DNA from: Ammoniphilus sp. CFH 90114
Lineage (GTDB): Bacteria; Bacillota; Bacilli; Aneurinibacillales; RAOX-1
Reading direction: 5' to 3'
Length of the DNA: 64,000 nucleotides
NCBI RefSeq assembly: GCF_004123195.1
Contig: NZ_SDLI01000009.1
Location: forward strand, 1-64,000
Made by a program: the position numbers and the translations under genes. Every line of letters starts with the position of its first letter. The first letter of the stretch is position 1. The notes under the pieces were generated by a model, which did not search any database, had not been told where the DNA came from, and was given only the letters and a program-made list of their open reading frames with translations. Shown piece after piece: positions 1-8,761 of the stretch.

Positions 1-45
1 GTGTCCAATCCTGTTAGGGGGCTTTAGAGGTATGTCCTCAATCCC

Positions 46-1452
46 CTATTCTCGATAACCACTAACATTATTCTTATCCATCCAAATCTTTTTCACCTGC
101 ATCAGAAAGTCTAAGTCAGCATCTCTGCTGCCATAAATCTCTTCTAATATCTTTTGCGTTTCCCACAGATCATTATAAGTTAGATATGGATAATCCTGTC
201 CCATGGGCTTGCCATTTAACAAACCGTATTCTAAGTCACCATTGCTCTTTAACCATTTCTCTTTCGTCCACTTAATGCCGTTCATCATATTCTTAGCATA
301 GGTTTGGTAATAGTTAATCTTGGTGAGCCTGTACAAGTCAAAGAAATAATTAATTTCGCATAGCTGATGATTAAGAGAAACGTGAGTCTTCAGGTGCGGA
401 TTAATGTGGGCATAGTCCGGAACAAGCACGCCAATCTCTTCCCCACGCCTCATGAAGATTCCTCTCTTATTCGCATGCTCCATAAGCCATACCGCATAAT
501 TCAGGCTCGATTCGAGAAATCTTTCATCTCCATATTTAGCGTAACCATCTAGTAACAAACGGGCAAAATCGGTGTTAAACCGAGTGTCATAAAAATGTGA
601 ACCAATCTTATAATCTTTCCAAAGCCATGAGGATCTAGGCCCTGTCGCCCAAAACCCATGTTCTGTTTGATTCTTTATCCCTTGGTCTAGCATTACCCAG
701 CCCAAGTTTTCGGCTAATCGACTTCCGCCTGTTCGGATAAGGGACCTCGCAATGTAGTTATCGGGAAATCGATAATAAACCAAGTTTCCTGCAGGCTCAT
801 AAGTGCTAGGCGTTTTAACATGCATTCCATCCCAAGACCACTTAGAAGAGGTCGTCATATCAAGTAAGGACCACACCGGCTCTAGATAAGGATTGTCCTC
901 CCATGGAACTAATACCTCAGTAGACTCCACTGCCCACATTTCCCCTACCGTTCCTGCCTGCTGTTGAAAGGAATAAGTAATGACGTACTCATCCTCTTCT
1001 GCCCTTACCTTAATGGGTATGGCACGCGCTATCTCGTTTATTGTGGCATACTGATCATTAACGGTAAATAAGGTGGGATAACTGATATACCAATGAGCTT
1101 CTGTGGTATCGATAAACCCGGCTGTAAGTGGCAACGTCCCCTCGAGGGGAATCTGCTTCCACACTCTTTGTCCCTCTTCTATTGCAACATATTTAAAGGT
1201 ACCTTCACGTCCAGGTATCCGAAATTCGCTGCTTATAGGTTGATTGGCCGTCTTTGTAAACTCTACTCTCTTCATCCAATACTGATCTCCATTGGGGAAA
1301 GCAACCGTTCTTTCCTTAGCCATTCCATGCTCTTCTGCCCATTCCTTCACAGACTCCATTGGATGAGGCAGTATGGTATCCACTTCCATGTACGCAGATT
1401 CACTAATACATAAAAAACATAGTGCGAGTAGAATTAATACTTTTTTACCCAT
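46..1452 (-). CDS. Secreted protein of unknown function, possible alpha/alpha-toroid carbohydrate-active fold
   Basis: Encodes about 468 residues with an N-terminal hydrophobic signal segment right after MGKK. The C-terminal half (about residues 230-460) is rich in aromatic, Trp and Asn residues with repeated helical patterns, resembling alpha/alpha-toroid enzymes such as uronyl C5-epimerases or six-hairpin glycosidases. I cannot name a family. The reading frame opens at a GTG at 1456-1458, but that codon overlaps the AGGAGG Shine-Dalgarno (complement of 1458-1463). The ATG at 1450-1452, 5 nt after it, is the better start. It lies downstream of a GT4 glycosyltransferase and a UDP-sugar dehydrogenase but behind a terminator, so it is probably its own transcript. 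A role on an extracellular glycan is inferred from location only. Confidence 0.7.
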   Translation of the reverse strand: MGKKVLILLALCFLCISESAYMEVDTILPHPMESVKEWAEEHGMAKERTVAFPNGDQYWMKRVEFTKTANQPISSEFRIPGREGTFKYVAIEEGQRVWKQIPLEGTLPLTAGFIDTTEAHWYISYPTLFTVNDQYATINEIARAIPIKVRAEEDEYVITYSFQQQAGTVGEMWAVESTEVLVPWEDNPYLEPVWSLLDMTTSSKWSWDGMHVKTPSTYEPAGNLVYYRFPDNYIARSLIRTGGSRLAENLGWVMLDQGIKNQTEHGFWATGPRSSWLWKDYKIGSHFYDTRFNTDFARLLLDGYAKYGDERFLESSLNYAVWLMEHANKRGIFMRRGEEIGVLVPDYAHINPHLKTHVSLNHQLCEINYFFDLYRLTKINYYQTYAKNMMNGIKWTKEKWLKSNGDLEYGLLNGKPMGQDYPYLTYNDLWETQKILEEIYGSRDADLDFLMQVKKIWMDKNNVSGYRE

Positions 1453-1508
1453 TGGCACCTCCTAAGTATTGATATTATATAATTCTCATAATAAGTTTAA
1501 GCTGGGAT

Positions 1509-1517
1509 ATTATACCA
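1509..1517 (-). promoter_or_regulatory. Possible extended -10 promoter for the secreted protein gene
   Basis: The minus strand reads TGGTATAAT, a TGN extended -10 element with a perfect TATAAT, about 55 nt upstream of the ATG. No good -35 box is visible at normal spacing; extended -10 promoters can do without one. Confidence 0.4.
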
Positions 1518-1530
1518 CAGCTAGATACAA

Positions 1531-1561
1531 CAAAAAAACTGACTAAAGTACCAGTCAGTTT
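1531..1561 (-). terminator. Rho-independent terminator after the GT4 gene
   Basis: On the minus strand ACTGACT pairs with AGTCAGT across an 8-nt loop and runs into seven T residues. The hairpin overlaps the stop codon of the glycosyltransferase gene and separates it from the secreted protein gene. Confidence 0.8.
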
Positions 1562-2910
1562 CTCTGTAAATCATTTAGTAAGGAAGCAAGCATCTTGGCT
1601 TGTTCCTTCCGCTCATAAATGAGTGTAGAAGGACGGTTGACCTCTTGATTTCTGTCTTTTCCCTCTTTGGCCTCGAGCCACTCCTCATATAAGTTTATAA
1701 TTCCCTGTTTAATTTCTTCGAGTGACCCGGGATCGACCACTTGACCCAATTGGTACTTCTCAATGATGTGGGTAGACTCGCCTTTCAGACTTAGCGCAAG
1801 CATTGGTTTGCCGATGGCCATATATTCAAAGAGCTTCCCAGGGATATAATCTCCGGAACCTGGGGCCGTGTCTCCTATTAGTAAGAGGATATCGGACTTC
1901 TTTAACTCCGAAAGTGCAGCCTGATGAGGTAAATGGCCTAGAACATGAACAAGATCATTCAACCCTAGCTTATTCACCCAATCTGCATTCTCTGTGTATC
2001 CCGGATAATCGAAGACACCAGCGAAGTTTAATCGAATTTGCTTTCGGTCCAAGACTCCCTCATCAAGCAACTCCTTAATAGCTTGCAAGAAAAGTCTTGG
2101 ATTTCGCTCTTTATAGAATATCCCAGTATAAATAAAGCTGCATTGATCAGGATAATCCATCTTTACCTTCTCTAGCTGCTTATAATCCTCCGGATCGAAT
2201 CCGTTGTGGATGACCTCGAGACGCTGAATCTCATCGTTAAATTTTTGCTGGAAGTTATTCGCGAAGGACCTTGTCACAGTTAAGAGAATATCTGATTCCC
2301 GCAAGACCATCCGTTCCAGTCTTTCCTCTAGCCATTCTCTCCATGGGATACCAGGACGATGCATATTCTGCGTCCACGGGTCACGGAAATCTGCGATCCA
2401 AGGCACTCCTGTTTGTCGCTTGAGATAAATACCTACTAGGTGATTCGTATAGGGACCAGACGTAGAAAAAATGGCATCATATTGATGCTCCTTCATCAGC
2501 TCGAGTCCCATCTTGGCTGCGTAGGGAAACCAAAGAATTTGGTCATCGGGTACCAAGACATGCTTTTTTAATTTCTTTAAGGTAGGGAATACCTGTTGCT
2601 TCAGACGAGTGACTATACTCCTCTTCTCTACTCCCCCCTGATCACCTGACTTCTCCTTTGCGGCTGCCGGTGGAGCCCCTAGAAAGATCTCCTTAGAACG
2701 GTGAATCTGTACTCCATCCGGAAGCTGCTTCAACAACGAATGGTCCAAAGAGACATGATAATTAGGATCAACGGTTAATACATGAGGCTCCCAACCAAAC
2801 TCCCTAAGGTATCTTGCCATCTTTAAGGCACGTTGTACGCCTCCGCCCCCAATAGGAGGGAATAAATAAGCAATAATCAGCACTTTTTTCGTTTTTGACA
2901 TAGATATCAC
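1555..2910 (-). CDS. Glycosyltransferase, GT4 family
   Basis: Encodes about 451 residues. The N-terminal GT-B domain begins KKVLIIAYLFPPIGGGGVQR, with the glycine-rich loop typical of GT4 enzymes. The acceptor half is followed by a donor-binding domain containing PGKLFEYMAIGKPMLAL (E-x7-E-like region, about residues 365-385). It likely transfers a sugar from a nucleotide donor to a cell-surface glycan on the cytoplasmic face of the membrane; the substrate cannot be read from sequence. It starts 8 nt after the UDP-sugar dehydrogenase stop, so the two form an operon. The start is uncertain: GTG at 2908-2910 or ATG at 2899-2901, neither with a strong ribosome site, which suggests translational coupling. 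Confidence 0.85.
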   Translation of the reverse strand: MISMSKTKKVLIIAYLFPPIGGGGVQRALKMARYLREFGWEPHVLTVDPNYHVSLDHSLLKQLPDGVQIHRSKEIFLGAPPAAAKEKSGDQGGVEKRSIVTRLKQQVFPTLKKLKKHVLVPDDQILWFPYAAKMGLELMKEHQYDAIFSTSGPYTNHLVGIYLKRQTGVPWIADFRDPWTQNMHRPGIPWREWLEERLERMVLRESDILLTVTRSFANNFQQKFNDEIQRLEVIHNGFDPEDYKQLEKVKMDYPDQCSFIYTGIFYKERNPRLFLQAIKELLDEGVLDRKQIRLNFAGVFDYPGYTENADWVNKLGLNDLVHVLGHLPHQAALSELKKSDILLLIGDTAPGSGDYIPGKLFEYMAIGKPMLALSLKGESTHIIEKYQLGQVVDPGSLEEIKQGIINLYEEWLEAKEGKDRNQEVNRPSTLIYERKEQAKMLASLLNDLQRN

Positions 2911-2918
2911 TACTTATA

Positions 2919-4220
2919 TTAGATTCGGACTAACTTAGCTTGATTAGAGATCCTGCTAGGGATGCGATGCTTGGCATCTAACAATATAGGAGAATCTGTC
3001 ATGAGATGTAATACTTGATTCCAATCGATCTCTAAAAACTCTTCCTGTGCATTGAGATAGATGAGTACGGCTGAACCAGTAACAGCCTCTTCTAAGCTTC
3101 CCACCTTATAAGGATAGCTGCTCGGTACAGCTGGGTCATAGGCTTTTACCGTAGCTCCACGCTGCAGAAGTATTTCTACCACATGATGCGCTGGACTAAT
3201 CCGGTCATCGTTGGAGAAATCCTTCATGGCAAGGCCTAGTACAGCCACTTGGCTGCCCATTAGGGTTCTTCCTTGCTGTACAAGCTCTTTCTCCACCATA
3301 TCAACAAGAATGGATGGAACAGAGTCATTAATCTTTCTGGCTATTTCCAGCATTTCAATATTTACGTCTAATTCTCTAGCTTTCGGTAGTAGATAGTATA
3401 GGGCATTAGGAAGACAGTACCCACCTACTCCAGGTCCCGGCACGAGCAGGTTAACTCGCTTATGTGTATTAGCTACCTTAATTAACTCGAAGGTATCCAT
3501 CCCCATGCGCTCAGAAAAACGAGCGAACTGCTGTACCATAGCGATATTAACATCCCGTTGGATATTCTCAATGACTTTAGCCGTCTCTACAATTTTTATT
3601 TCTGAAATGGTGATTTCCGCTTCCGTCACAAAGCTTAAGATTTCTTTCGCCCGCTTTGCACTTGCTTCGTTTACTCCACCCAAGGCTAGTGGCATGTGAA
3701 TGAATTCTTCAAAGGCTTTCCCTTCGGCGATCCGCTCAGAAGAATAAGCTAAATAAAAATCCGTTCCAGCCTTAAGTCCACTTTTTTCTAATAAAGGAAG
3801 GACAATATCTTCCGTAGTTCCTGGCACTACCGTACTTCTTAAGATCACCGTATCTCCTTTTTTCAGGACCTTCGCTAATTGTTCACAGGCACTCGTAAGG
3901 TAGGACAGGTTGGGATCTCCTTGAACGACTGGGATGCCTACTGTAATGATATAGGTATCCACTTCTTTTGCCGCTTCTGCATAATCAATCGTGGCTTGAA
4001 ACCTTCCAGCCTGGAGTTGTTCCTTTAAGATTTCAGACAAAGATTTCCCTTGATAGTATTCAAGATGGTGAGACTTGCCCTCGTTAATTTCTTCTACCAG
4101 ATGAGGCAAGACGTCTATACCGAAGACGTTTGCTCCTTTCATGGCATAGCTTAGAGACAAGGGGAGACCAATAAACCCCATGCCTATTACTGCAACCTGC
4201 GGGTGTTTCGTTGAATGCAT
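2919..4220 (-). CDS. UDP-N-acetyl-hexosamine/-mannosamine 6-dehydrogenase (WecC/TviB family)
   Basis: Encodes 433 residues of the nucleotide-sugar dehydrogenase family, which oxidises UDP-hexosamines or UDP-hexoses to uronates with NAD for surface polysaccharide synthesis. A Rossmann motif VAVIGMGFIGLPL (about 9-21), the ILRSTVVPGTT segment (about 127-137) and the catalytic-Cys region GPGVGGYCLPN (about 261-271) are visible. After the Cys the sequence lacks the PKD of UDP-glucose dehydrogenase, which fits the WecC/TviB branch rather than Ugd. GGAGG sits 7 nt before the ATG. The glycosyltransferase follows 8 nt after its stop, and a 28-codon membrane ORF overlaps its 5-prime leader. The exact substrate is not assigned. 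Confidence 0.88.
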   Translation of the reverse strand: MHSTKHPQVAVIGMGFIGLPLSLSYAMKGANVFGIDVLPHLVEEINEGKSHHLEYYQGKSLSEILKEQLQAGRFQATIDYAEAAKEVDTYIITVGIPVVQGDPNLSYLTSACEQLAKVLKKGDTVILRSTVVPGTTEDIVLPLLEKSGLKAGTDFYLAYSSERIAEGKAFEEFIHMPLALGGVNEASAKRAKEILSFVTEAEITISEIKIVETAKVIENIQRDVNIAMVQQFARFSERMGMDTFELIKVANTHKRVNLLVPGPGVGGYCLPNALYYLLPKARELDVNIEMLEIARKINDSVPSILVDMVEKELVQQGRTLMGSQVAVLGLAMKDFSNDDRISPAHHVVEILLQRGATVKAYDPAVPSSYPYKVGSLEEAVTGSAVLIYLNAQEEFLEIDWNQVLHLMTDSPILLDAKHRIPSRISNQAKLVRI

Positions 4221-4245
4221 ATGTATTCCTCCGAGAGTGATCTAT

Positions 4246-4332
4246 TTACGTGGTCATATACCAATAAGCTGCACCGCTAACTAAAAAAAGAATAGAAAAG
4301 AAAACTAATATAAGAGTTAACCGCACTAACAT
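4246..4332 (-). CDS. 28-residue single-pass membrane miniprotein
   Basis: An unannotated short frame starting MLVRLTLILVFF and ending in AAYWYMTT. Nearly the whole peptide is one hydrophobic helix with an Arg near the N terminus. A GGAGG lies 7 nt before the ATG, as strong as those of neighbouring genes, and the stop is 25 nt before the start of the UDP-sugar dehydrogenase gene. The spacing suggests it is the first gene of that operon or a leader peptide for it. No family is recognised. Position, ribosome site and hydrophobicity support it; short length limits confidence. Confidence 0.55.
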   Translation of the reverse strand: MLVRLTLILVFFSILFLVSGAAYWYMTT

Positions 4333-4406
4333 GAGTATCCTCCAAATGTCAACTATTCATGAATTATACACTATTCGACTGTTTTCTCCAACTAGGCTAA
4401 TGATAC

Positions 4407-4434
4407 AAAAAAAGCAGCCAAACATTATGGCTGC
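4407..4434 (-). terminator. Rho-independent terminator after the DUF350 gene
   Basis: On the minus strand GCAGCC pairs with GGCTGC across a 9-nt loop, followed by seven T residues. It ends the mutS2-DUF350 transcript and isolates it from the polysaccharide genes. Confidence 0.85.
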
Positions 4435-4533
4435 CAGTGGACTCTCAACCTAAACTGTAGGTTGTTTGTTACCTTCATATTACTGATTTAACCGTCTTAC
4501 GTAAATAAAGAAATATTCCCATGAAATATAATA

Positions 4534-4941
4534 TTATACTATACTGGCACCAATCACATAAGACAGTCCAATTGAGATTGACATAGACAATAGACCAACA
4601 GCTCGATTATCCTTGGCAATTTCATCATCAATCTTGAATTTCGGTGTCATAAATTCAAAAATAAAATAAGCAATGAGTAATAGAATAAAACCAAAAGCCC
4701 CCCAAATCAGTGCCTGTCCAATCGTATCATTGCTTTCAATCGAGAAGCGAAAGATATTCGTAATTCCAATAATCTTTCCGCCAACAGCCATCGCTACAGA
4801 TATATTGCCTTTTTTTATTTCCTCCCAATCGTTATAGCGTGTCACCATCTCGAATAGGGTTAAGAATAAAATCAGGGCTAGAATCGCAACTGCAAAAAAG
4901 GCTGTTGTTGAAATATAAGGATTCTCTAGTAATCCAGACAC
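4534..4941 (-). CDS. yshE: DUF350 family membrane protein (YshE-like)
   Basis: Encodes 135 residues with four hydrophobic segments (about 13-32, 43-62, 75-96 and 113-134), the layout of DUF350 proteins. In B. subtilis the family member YshE lies next to mutS2 (mutSB), and here it again follows mutS2, which supports the assignment. Function is unknown. The start is GTG (4939-4941), 6-7 nt after an AGGAGG run. It is followed directly by a terminator, so it ends the mutS2 transcript. Confidence 0.8.
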   Translation of the reverse strand: MSGLLENPYISTTAFFAVAILALILFLTLFEMVTRYNDWEEIKKGNISVAMAVGGKIIGITNIFRFSIESNDTIGQALIWGAFGFILLLIAYFIFEFMTPKFKIDDEIAKDNRAVGLLSMSISIGLSYVIGASIV

Positions 4942-5018
4942 GGCAAACCTCCTCCTCCCAGTTCGAACGCACTTACTCTCTTATATACGGAAATGAAGTC
5001 CTATTAGTTACAGATGAT

Positions 5019-7373
5019 CTACTTTAATTCCACAATGGTCGCTCCAAGGCCGCCTTCCCCTTGGCCGCCAAGTCGGTAGGATTTGACACTTCGATGCTTT
5101 TTTAAGAAGTTATGAACCCCCACACGCAAGGCTCCCGTTCCTTTTCCATGAATCAAGGATACTTGATGAAGATTGGACATCACGGCATTATCTAGATACT
5201 TATCTATCTCCGGAATGGCATCCTCAATCGTAAACCCACGCAAGTCCAATTCGGGTCTAACGGTTTCCCTCGACATTTTCACCCGTGTATAAGGTACAAT
5301 TTCTTTCTTTTTACTTGCCTTAATCAGATTCATGTCAGAAGCCTTGATGGTCATCTTAATGATCCCTAATTGAACTTGATACTCTTGATTGCCTAAGTCG
5401 GAAATAATTTCTCCTTTTTGCCCGAGGGATAAAACTTTGACTTCATCCCCTACTTTGAATGTTTCCTTGTCACGAGTTGCTTTTTTCTTTTCTTTTTCCC
5501 GTTCAAAAGAAGGTACACTTTCCTCTAACCTTTTCTTCGCCTCAATAAGTCGGTGCTCTTTTATTCCTACCTGCTCTTCTTGAGCCATCTTCCGAAGTTC
5601 GGAGATGATCTCATCGGCCTCTTTTCTTGCTTTCGCAACAGAGCGAGAAGCTTCCTCTTCGGCCTTCTGTAGGAGCATATTCTTTTCCTTGGCAAATGCG
5701 GCTCTTTCTTGCTCCAATTGATCACGTAAGTTCTCCATCTCTAGTCGAAGCGATTCGGTTTTTGCTCGATCCTGTTCTGCTGCTAACCGATCCTCTTCTA
5801 GGGAGGCAATCATGTTTTCCACCTTTGTATCCTCAAGGCTGACATGCTGTTTTGCATCTTCAATGATCTCTTCAGGCAACCCTAGTCGATTTGCTATAGC
5901 AAACGCGTTGCTTCGTCCTGGCACCCCGACCAATAAACGATAGGTTGGTCGAAGCGTCTCCACATCAAACTCTACACTTGCGTTAAGCACTTGTGGACGA
6001 TTATAAGCAAACTCCTTCAGCTCACTGTAGTGAGTGGTGGCAATGACCCGTGCACCAATCTGATACATATGATCTAGAATCGCCATCGCTAAGGCCGCCC
6101 CTTCCGTCGGGTCCGTACCTGCTCCTAGCTCATCGAGTAACACTAAGCTGTTCCCATCCATTTCACCAAGAATTCGAATAATATTCGTCATATGACCAGA
6201 GAATGTACTTAGACTTTGCTCAATACTCTGCTCATCTCCAATATCAGCATACACACCGGAGAAAATGGCCATCTCACTATCTTCTTCAGCAGGAAGATGA
6301 AGTCCGGAAGCAGCCATCAAGGCGTGAAGACCTATCGTCTTCAAGGTTACAGTTTTTCCTCCTGTGTTTGGTCCTGTGACAACTAAGGAAGTGCATTTCT
6401 TCCCAATTTCCACATCAATCGGGACCACTTCCTGGAGAGGAATCAAGGGATGCCTCCCCTTTTTCAACTTCATGTATCCTTGATTGTTAAGTTTGGGTTG
6501 AACGGCCTTCATTCGATGAGCATAGGAAGCCTTAGCAAAGGTGAAATCAAGTTCGGCCAGGACCTTCACATTATGATCTAACACATCAGCATGCTCTGCC
6601 ACAATTCCTGTTAGAATCTGCAGAATTCGTTCTACTTCTCGTTCTTCCTTAAAACGAAGCTCCCTTAATTGATTATTAGCTTGGACTACAGCTTCCGGTT
6701 CGATAAAAAGGGTCGCTCCTGAAGCGGATTGATCATGGATCATCCCGCCAAAAACGTGTCGATATTCCTGCTTCACCGGAATGACATAACGATCACCACG
6801 AATGGTAACAATACTTTCTTGAAGCATCTTTTGATAAGAGGTGGATCGAATAATATTTTCTAGTCGGTCTTTAATCCGGCCTTCAGTCGCTCGGATTTGT
6901 GAACGTACTTGCGCAAGGGCTGGACTAGCACTGTCCATTACTTCGCCATGCTCATCAATAGCATCATTAATATCTTCTTCCACCCTCTGCAGTCTCTCGA
7001 TCTGGAGGATTAATTCCTCAAGTAAAGGCAGCTCCTGTTGTTCCAAGAGAGCTTCAATAAACCTTCTTAACCTCCAGCCTCCATAAACGGTACCCGCCAC
7101 ATCAAGAAGCTCCCCAGGATTCAAAGAAGCTCCAAGCTTGGCTCGAGCGAGAGATCGTCGGATATCGCGAATCCCACCAAAAGGGACGCTTCCCTTCAAG
7201 CGGAGAACCGTATATCCTTCAAAGGTTAATTGCTGTCTTAATTTAGCTTCTTCTAGTTCTGTCGTTGGTACGAGTTGTTCTATTTTTTCTCTTCCCAAAG
7301 AGGAAGAGGCATTGTCCATTAGTTGATGAATCACCTTGGTAAACTCAAGTGTTCGATACAAGCGTTCTTCCAC
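5019..7373 (-). CDS. mutS2: Endonuclease MutS2
   Basis: Encodes about 784 residues, the usual MutS2 size. The MutS-type ATPase has Walker A GPNTGGKT (about 328-335) and Walker B region DELGAGTDP (about 408-416). A long Glu/Lys-rich coiled coil (about 500-640) follows, then a C-terminal Smr nuclease domain with LDLRG and HGKGTGALR. MutS2 acts on branched DNA and on collided or stalled ribosomes rather than classic mismatch repair. The frame extends to a GTG at 7389-7391 with no ribosome site. The GTG at 7371-7373 gives MEERLYRTLEF, which matches family N termini and sits 8 nt after AAAGGGG, so I use it. It leads the DUF350 gene. Confidence 0.93.
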   Translation of the reverse strand: MEERLYRTLEFTKVIHQLMDNASSSLGREKIEQLVPTTELEEAKLRQQLTFEGYTVLRLKGSVPFGGIRDIRRSLARAKLGASLNPGELLDVAGTVYGGWRLRRFIEALLEQQELPLLEELILQIERLQRVEEDINDAIDEHGEVMDSASPALAQVRSQIRATEGRIKDRLENIIRSTSYQKMLQESIVTIRGDRYVIPVKQEYRHVFGGMIHDQSASGATLFIEPEAVVQANNQLRELRFKEEREVERILQILTGIVAEHADVLDHNVKVLAELDFTFAKASYAHRMKAVQPKLNNQGYMKLKKGRHPLIPLQEVVPIDVEIGKKCTSLVVTGPNTGGKTVTLKTIGLHALMAASGLHLPAEEDSEMAIFSGVYADIGDEQSIEQSLSTFSGHMTNIIRILGEMDGNSLVLLDELGAGTDPTEGAALAMAILDHMYQIGARVIATTHYSELKEFAYNRPQVLNASVEFDVETLRPTYRLLVGVPGRSNAFAIANRLGLPEEIIEDAKQHVSLEDTKVENMIASLEEDRLAAEQDRAKTESLRLEMENLRDQLEQERAAFAKEKNMLLQKAEEEASRSVAKARKEADEIISELRKMAQEEQVGIKEHRLIEAKKRLEESVPSFEREKEKKKATRDKETFKVGDEVKVLSLGQKGEIISDLGNQEYQVQLGIIKMTIKASDMNLIKASKKKEIVPYTRVKMSRETVRPELDLRGFTIEDAIPEIDKYLDNAVMSNLHQVSLIHGKGTGALRVGVHNFLKKHRSVKSYRLGGQGEGGLGATIVELK

Positions 7374-7497
7374 TACGGAATCCCCTTTCACACAATATCT
7401 GATCTATTATATATCATTCTTTGCCTAACAGAAAAGTATAGGCCCAGTCATCGTGGGAAAAACTATTTGTACTTCTTTACGGGAAGGAATGGTATGG

Positions 7498-7845
7498 ATG
7501 GCATGGATTAGCCATATTATCCGTTTTTTTGTAGCGACCATCGTACTCTACTTTGTAGGCTTCCTTGTACCGGGTTTTACTATCCGCGGGTTAACAACCG
7601 CAATCGTTACTGCAGCGGTCATCGCTGCATTAGGCTGGATTTTCGAAGCCTTCTTTGGTGGAGAGCTCTCTCCCTATGGCAGGGGCATTGCCGGGTTCTT
7701 GTCAACAGCACTGATCATATATCTGACGAAGTTCATCGTATACGGAGTGGAAGTAACTTTAATTGGCGCTTTACTTGCCTCACTTTTAGTTGGAATCATT
7801 GACCTTTTTCTCCCTGCAAAGTCAAGGTTCTGGGGAAAAAGTTGA
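7498..7845 (+). CDS. Phage holin family 4-type membrane protein (YvlD-like)
   Basis: Encodes about 115 residues with four hydrophobic segments, a pattern of the bacterial holin family 4/YvlD group whose cellular role is unclear. The ATG at 7498 lies 9 nt after the GGGAAGGA ribosome site. The ATG at 7489 touches that site and is less likely, and the longer frame back to 7453 has no ribosome site. It is divergent from mutS2 and ends at a bidirectional terminator shared with the SASP gene. Nothing around it suggests a prophage, so lysis is not implied. Confidence 0.75.
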   Translation: MAWISHIIRFFVATIVLYFVGFLVPGFTIRGLTTAIVTAAVIAALGWIFEAFFGGELSPYGRGIAGFLSTALIIYLTKFIVYGVEVTLIGALLASLLVGIIDLFLPAKSRFWGKS

Positions 7846-7893
7846 AAAAGGCTGATCCGTTAAGTCGGTTACCGACCTGGATCAGCCTTTTCT
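7846..7893. terminator. Bidirectional terminator
   Basis: A 13-bp inverted repeat (AAAAGGCTGATCC with its complement) encloses a smaller hairpin around CGGTTACCG. A or T runs flank both sides, so it can stop the convergent holin-like and SASP transcripts. Confidence 0.85.
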
Positions 7894-7909
7894 TCCAGTT
7901 ATGAAGTTT

Positions 7910-8110
7910 TTATTGCTGTTGTTGACCGGCTAATGCACTCTCTGCCATCTTTACTAAACGCTTAGTAATCTCCCCACCGACTGAACCGTTACCGCGAGCA
8001 GTGGCATAAGCACCAAAATCGTAGACACCAAATTCATTGGCAATCTCATATTTTATTTCATCAATCAATGAAGCAGACTGGGGAACAATCAATTTGTTTC
8101 GGTTGGCCAT
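7910..8110 (-). CDS. Alpha/beta-type small acid-soluble spore protein
   Basis: Encodes 66 residues. Family marks are the GPR-protease cleavage region KYEIANEFGV (about 20-29) and the DNA-binding segment GSVGGEITKRLV (about 42-53), with a Gln-rich tail. These proteins coat spore DNA, give UV and heat resistance, and are degraded at germination. AAGGAGG lies 8 nt before the ATG. A sigma-G-type promoter is visible about 30-60 nt upstream. It is monocistronic, ending at the shared terminator. Confidence 0.95.
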   Translation of the reverse strand: MANRNKLIVPQSASLIDEIKYEIANEFGVYDFGAYATARGNGSVGGEITKRLVKMAESALAGQQQQ

Positions 8111-8141
8111 GAAGCTAACCTCCTTTAATTGAGTGTACCTT

Positions 8142-8171
8142 TATCATGCCATAGGATGTGTTTCTTCATGC
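8142..8171 (-). promoter_or_regulatory. Sigma-G-type promoter of the SASP gene
   Basis: The minus strand carries GCATG (fits the -35 consensus gHATR) at 8167-8171, an 18-nt spacer, and CATGATA (fits CATnnTA) at 8142-8148. The expected start lies about 25 nt before the ribosome site. Forespore expression would match the product. Confidence 0.65.
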
Positions 8172-8197
8172 CCTGTAAAATAAGGAGTTGATGGGTT

Positions 8198-8761
8198 CTA
8201 TAGGATATCGCTTCGATCATGAGGACGGGGAGTAGGAACATTCCGGATATGTTCTGAAATAAAAGGGGATAGATCGAACAGATATTGTGTAATGGCAGAC
8301 TGGTAATAAGTTTTCTTCCACTTTCCACTCGGAGCCATGTCAAGCAAGTGGATGGAGACCATCAAGAACAGGAGCATGAGCAAGCCACCCAGGATAGCTC
8401 CAAGACTGCGATTGAGTATTGAGATAATAGGCAGCTCTGCAAAAGATTGAAGTACCCTTCCCATGATATTGCAAAGAAACCGAACAATAAAAAATAAGAG
8501 GATAAACGCCAGCGCTGAATAAATGAATGAATGAAGAGAACTCATACTAAGCAACATCTGTAAAAGAGGATTGGTGCTTTCTGCCGGGAGAGGAAATTGC
8601 TCTTGTAGAAATACAGCAGTATCCAAAGAAAAGGAGTATGCAACAACAAGAGAGACAATCAGGCCCACTAAACCGATGGCAAGCTTGACAAATCCCCTAT
8701 GATGACCATAAAAAAGACTTATCATAAAAAGGCCGATAAGACCTATATCGACAATGTTCAT
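8198..8761 (-). CDS. cvpA: CvpA family membrane protein (YshB-like)
   Basis: Encodes 187 residues with four predicted membrane helices (about 5-24, 29-48, 76-96 and 114-135), as in CvpA/colicin V production proteins. Its ATG overlaps the zapA stop (ATGA), so the two are translationally coupled, the same order as zapA-yshB before mutS2 in B. subtilis. The family is linked to envelope stress and cell-surface functions, but its molecular job is unclear. The C-terminal 50 residues are hydrophilic. Confidence 0.82.
   Translation of the reverse strand: MNIVDIGLIGLFMISLFYGHHRGFVKLAIGLVGLIVSLVVAYSFSLDTAVFLQEQFPLPAESTNPLLQMLLSMSSLHSFIYSALAFILLFFIVRFLCNIMGRVLQSFAELPIISILNRSLGAILGGLLMLLFLMVSIHLLDMAPSGKWKKTYYQSAITQYLFDLSPFISEHIRNVPTPRPHDRSDIL

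Noticed and set aside
1-45. Hairpin AGGGG...CCCCT near the window edge
   Set aside because: It has no T run and its neighbour is outside the window, so I cannot tell a terminator from chance.
7498-7845. Prophage or lysis module, from the holin-like annotation
   Set aside because: No endolysin, structural or integrase genes are near. The family is widespread in chromosomes outside phages.
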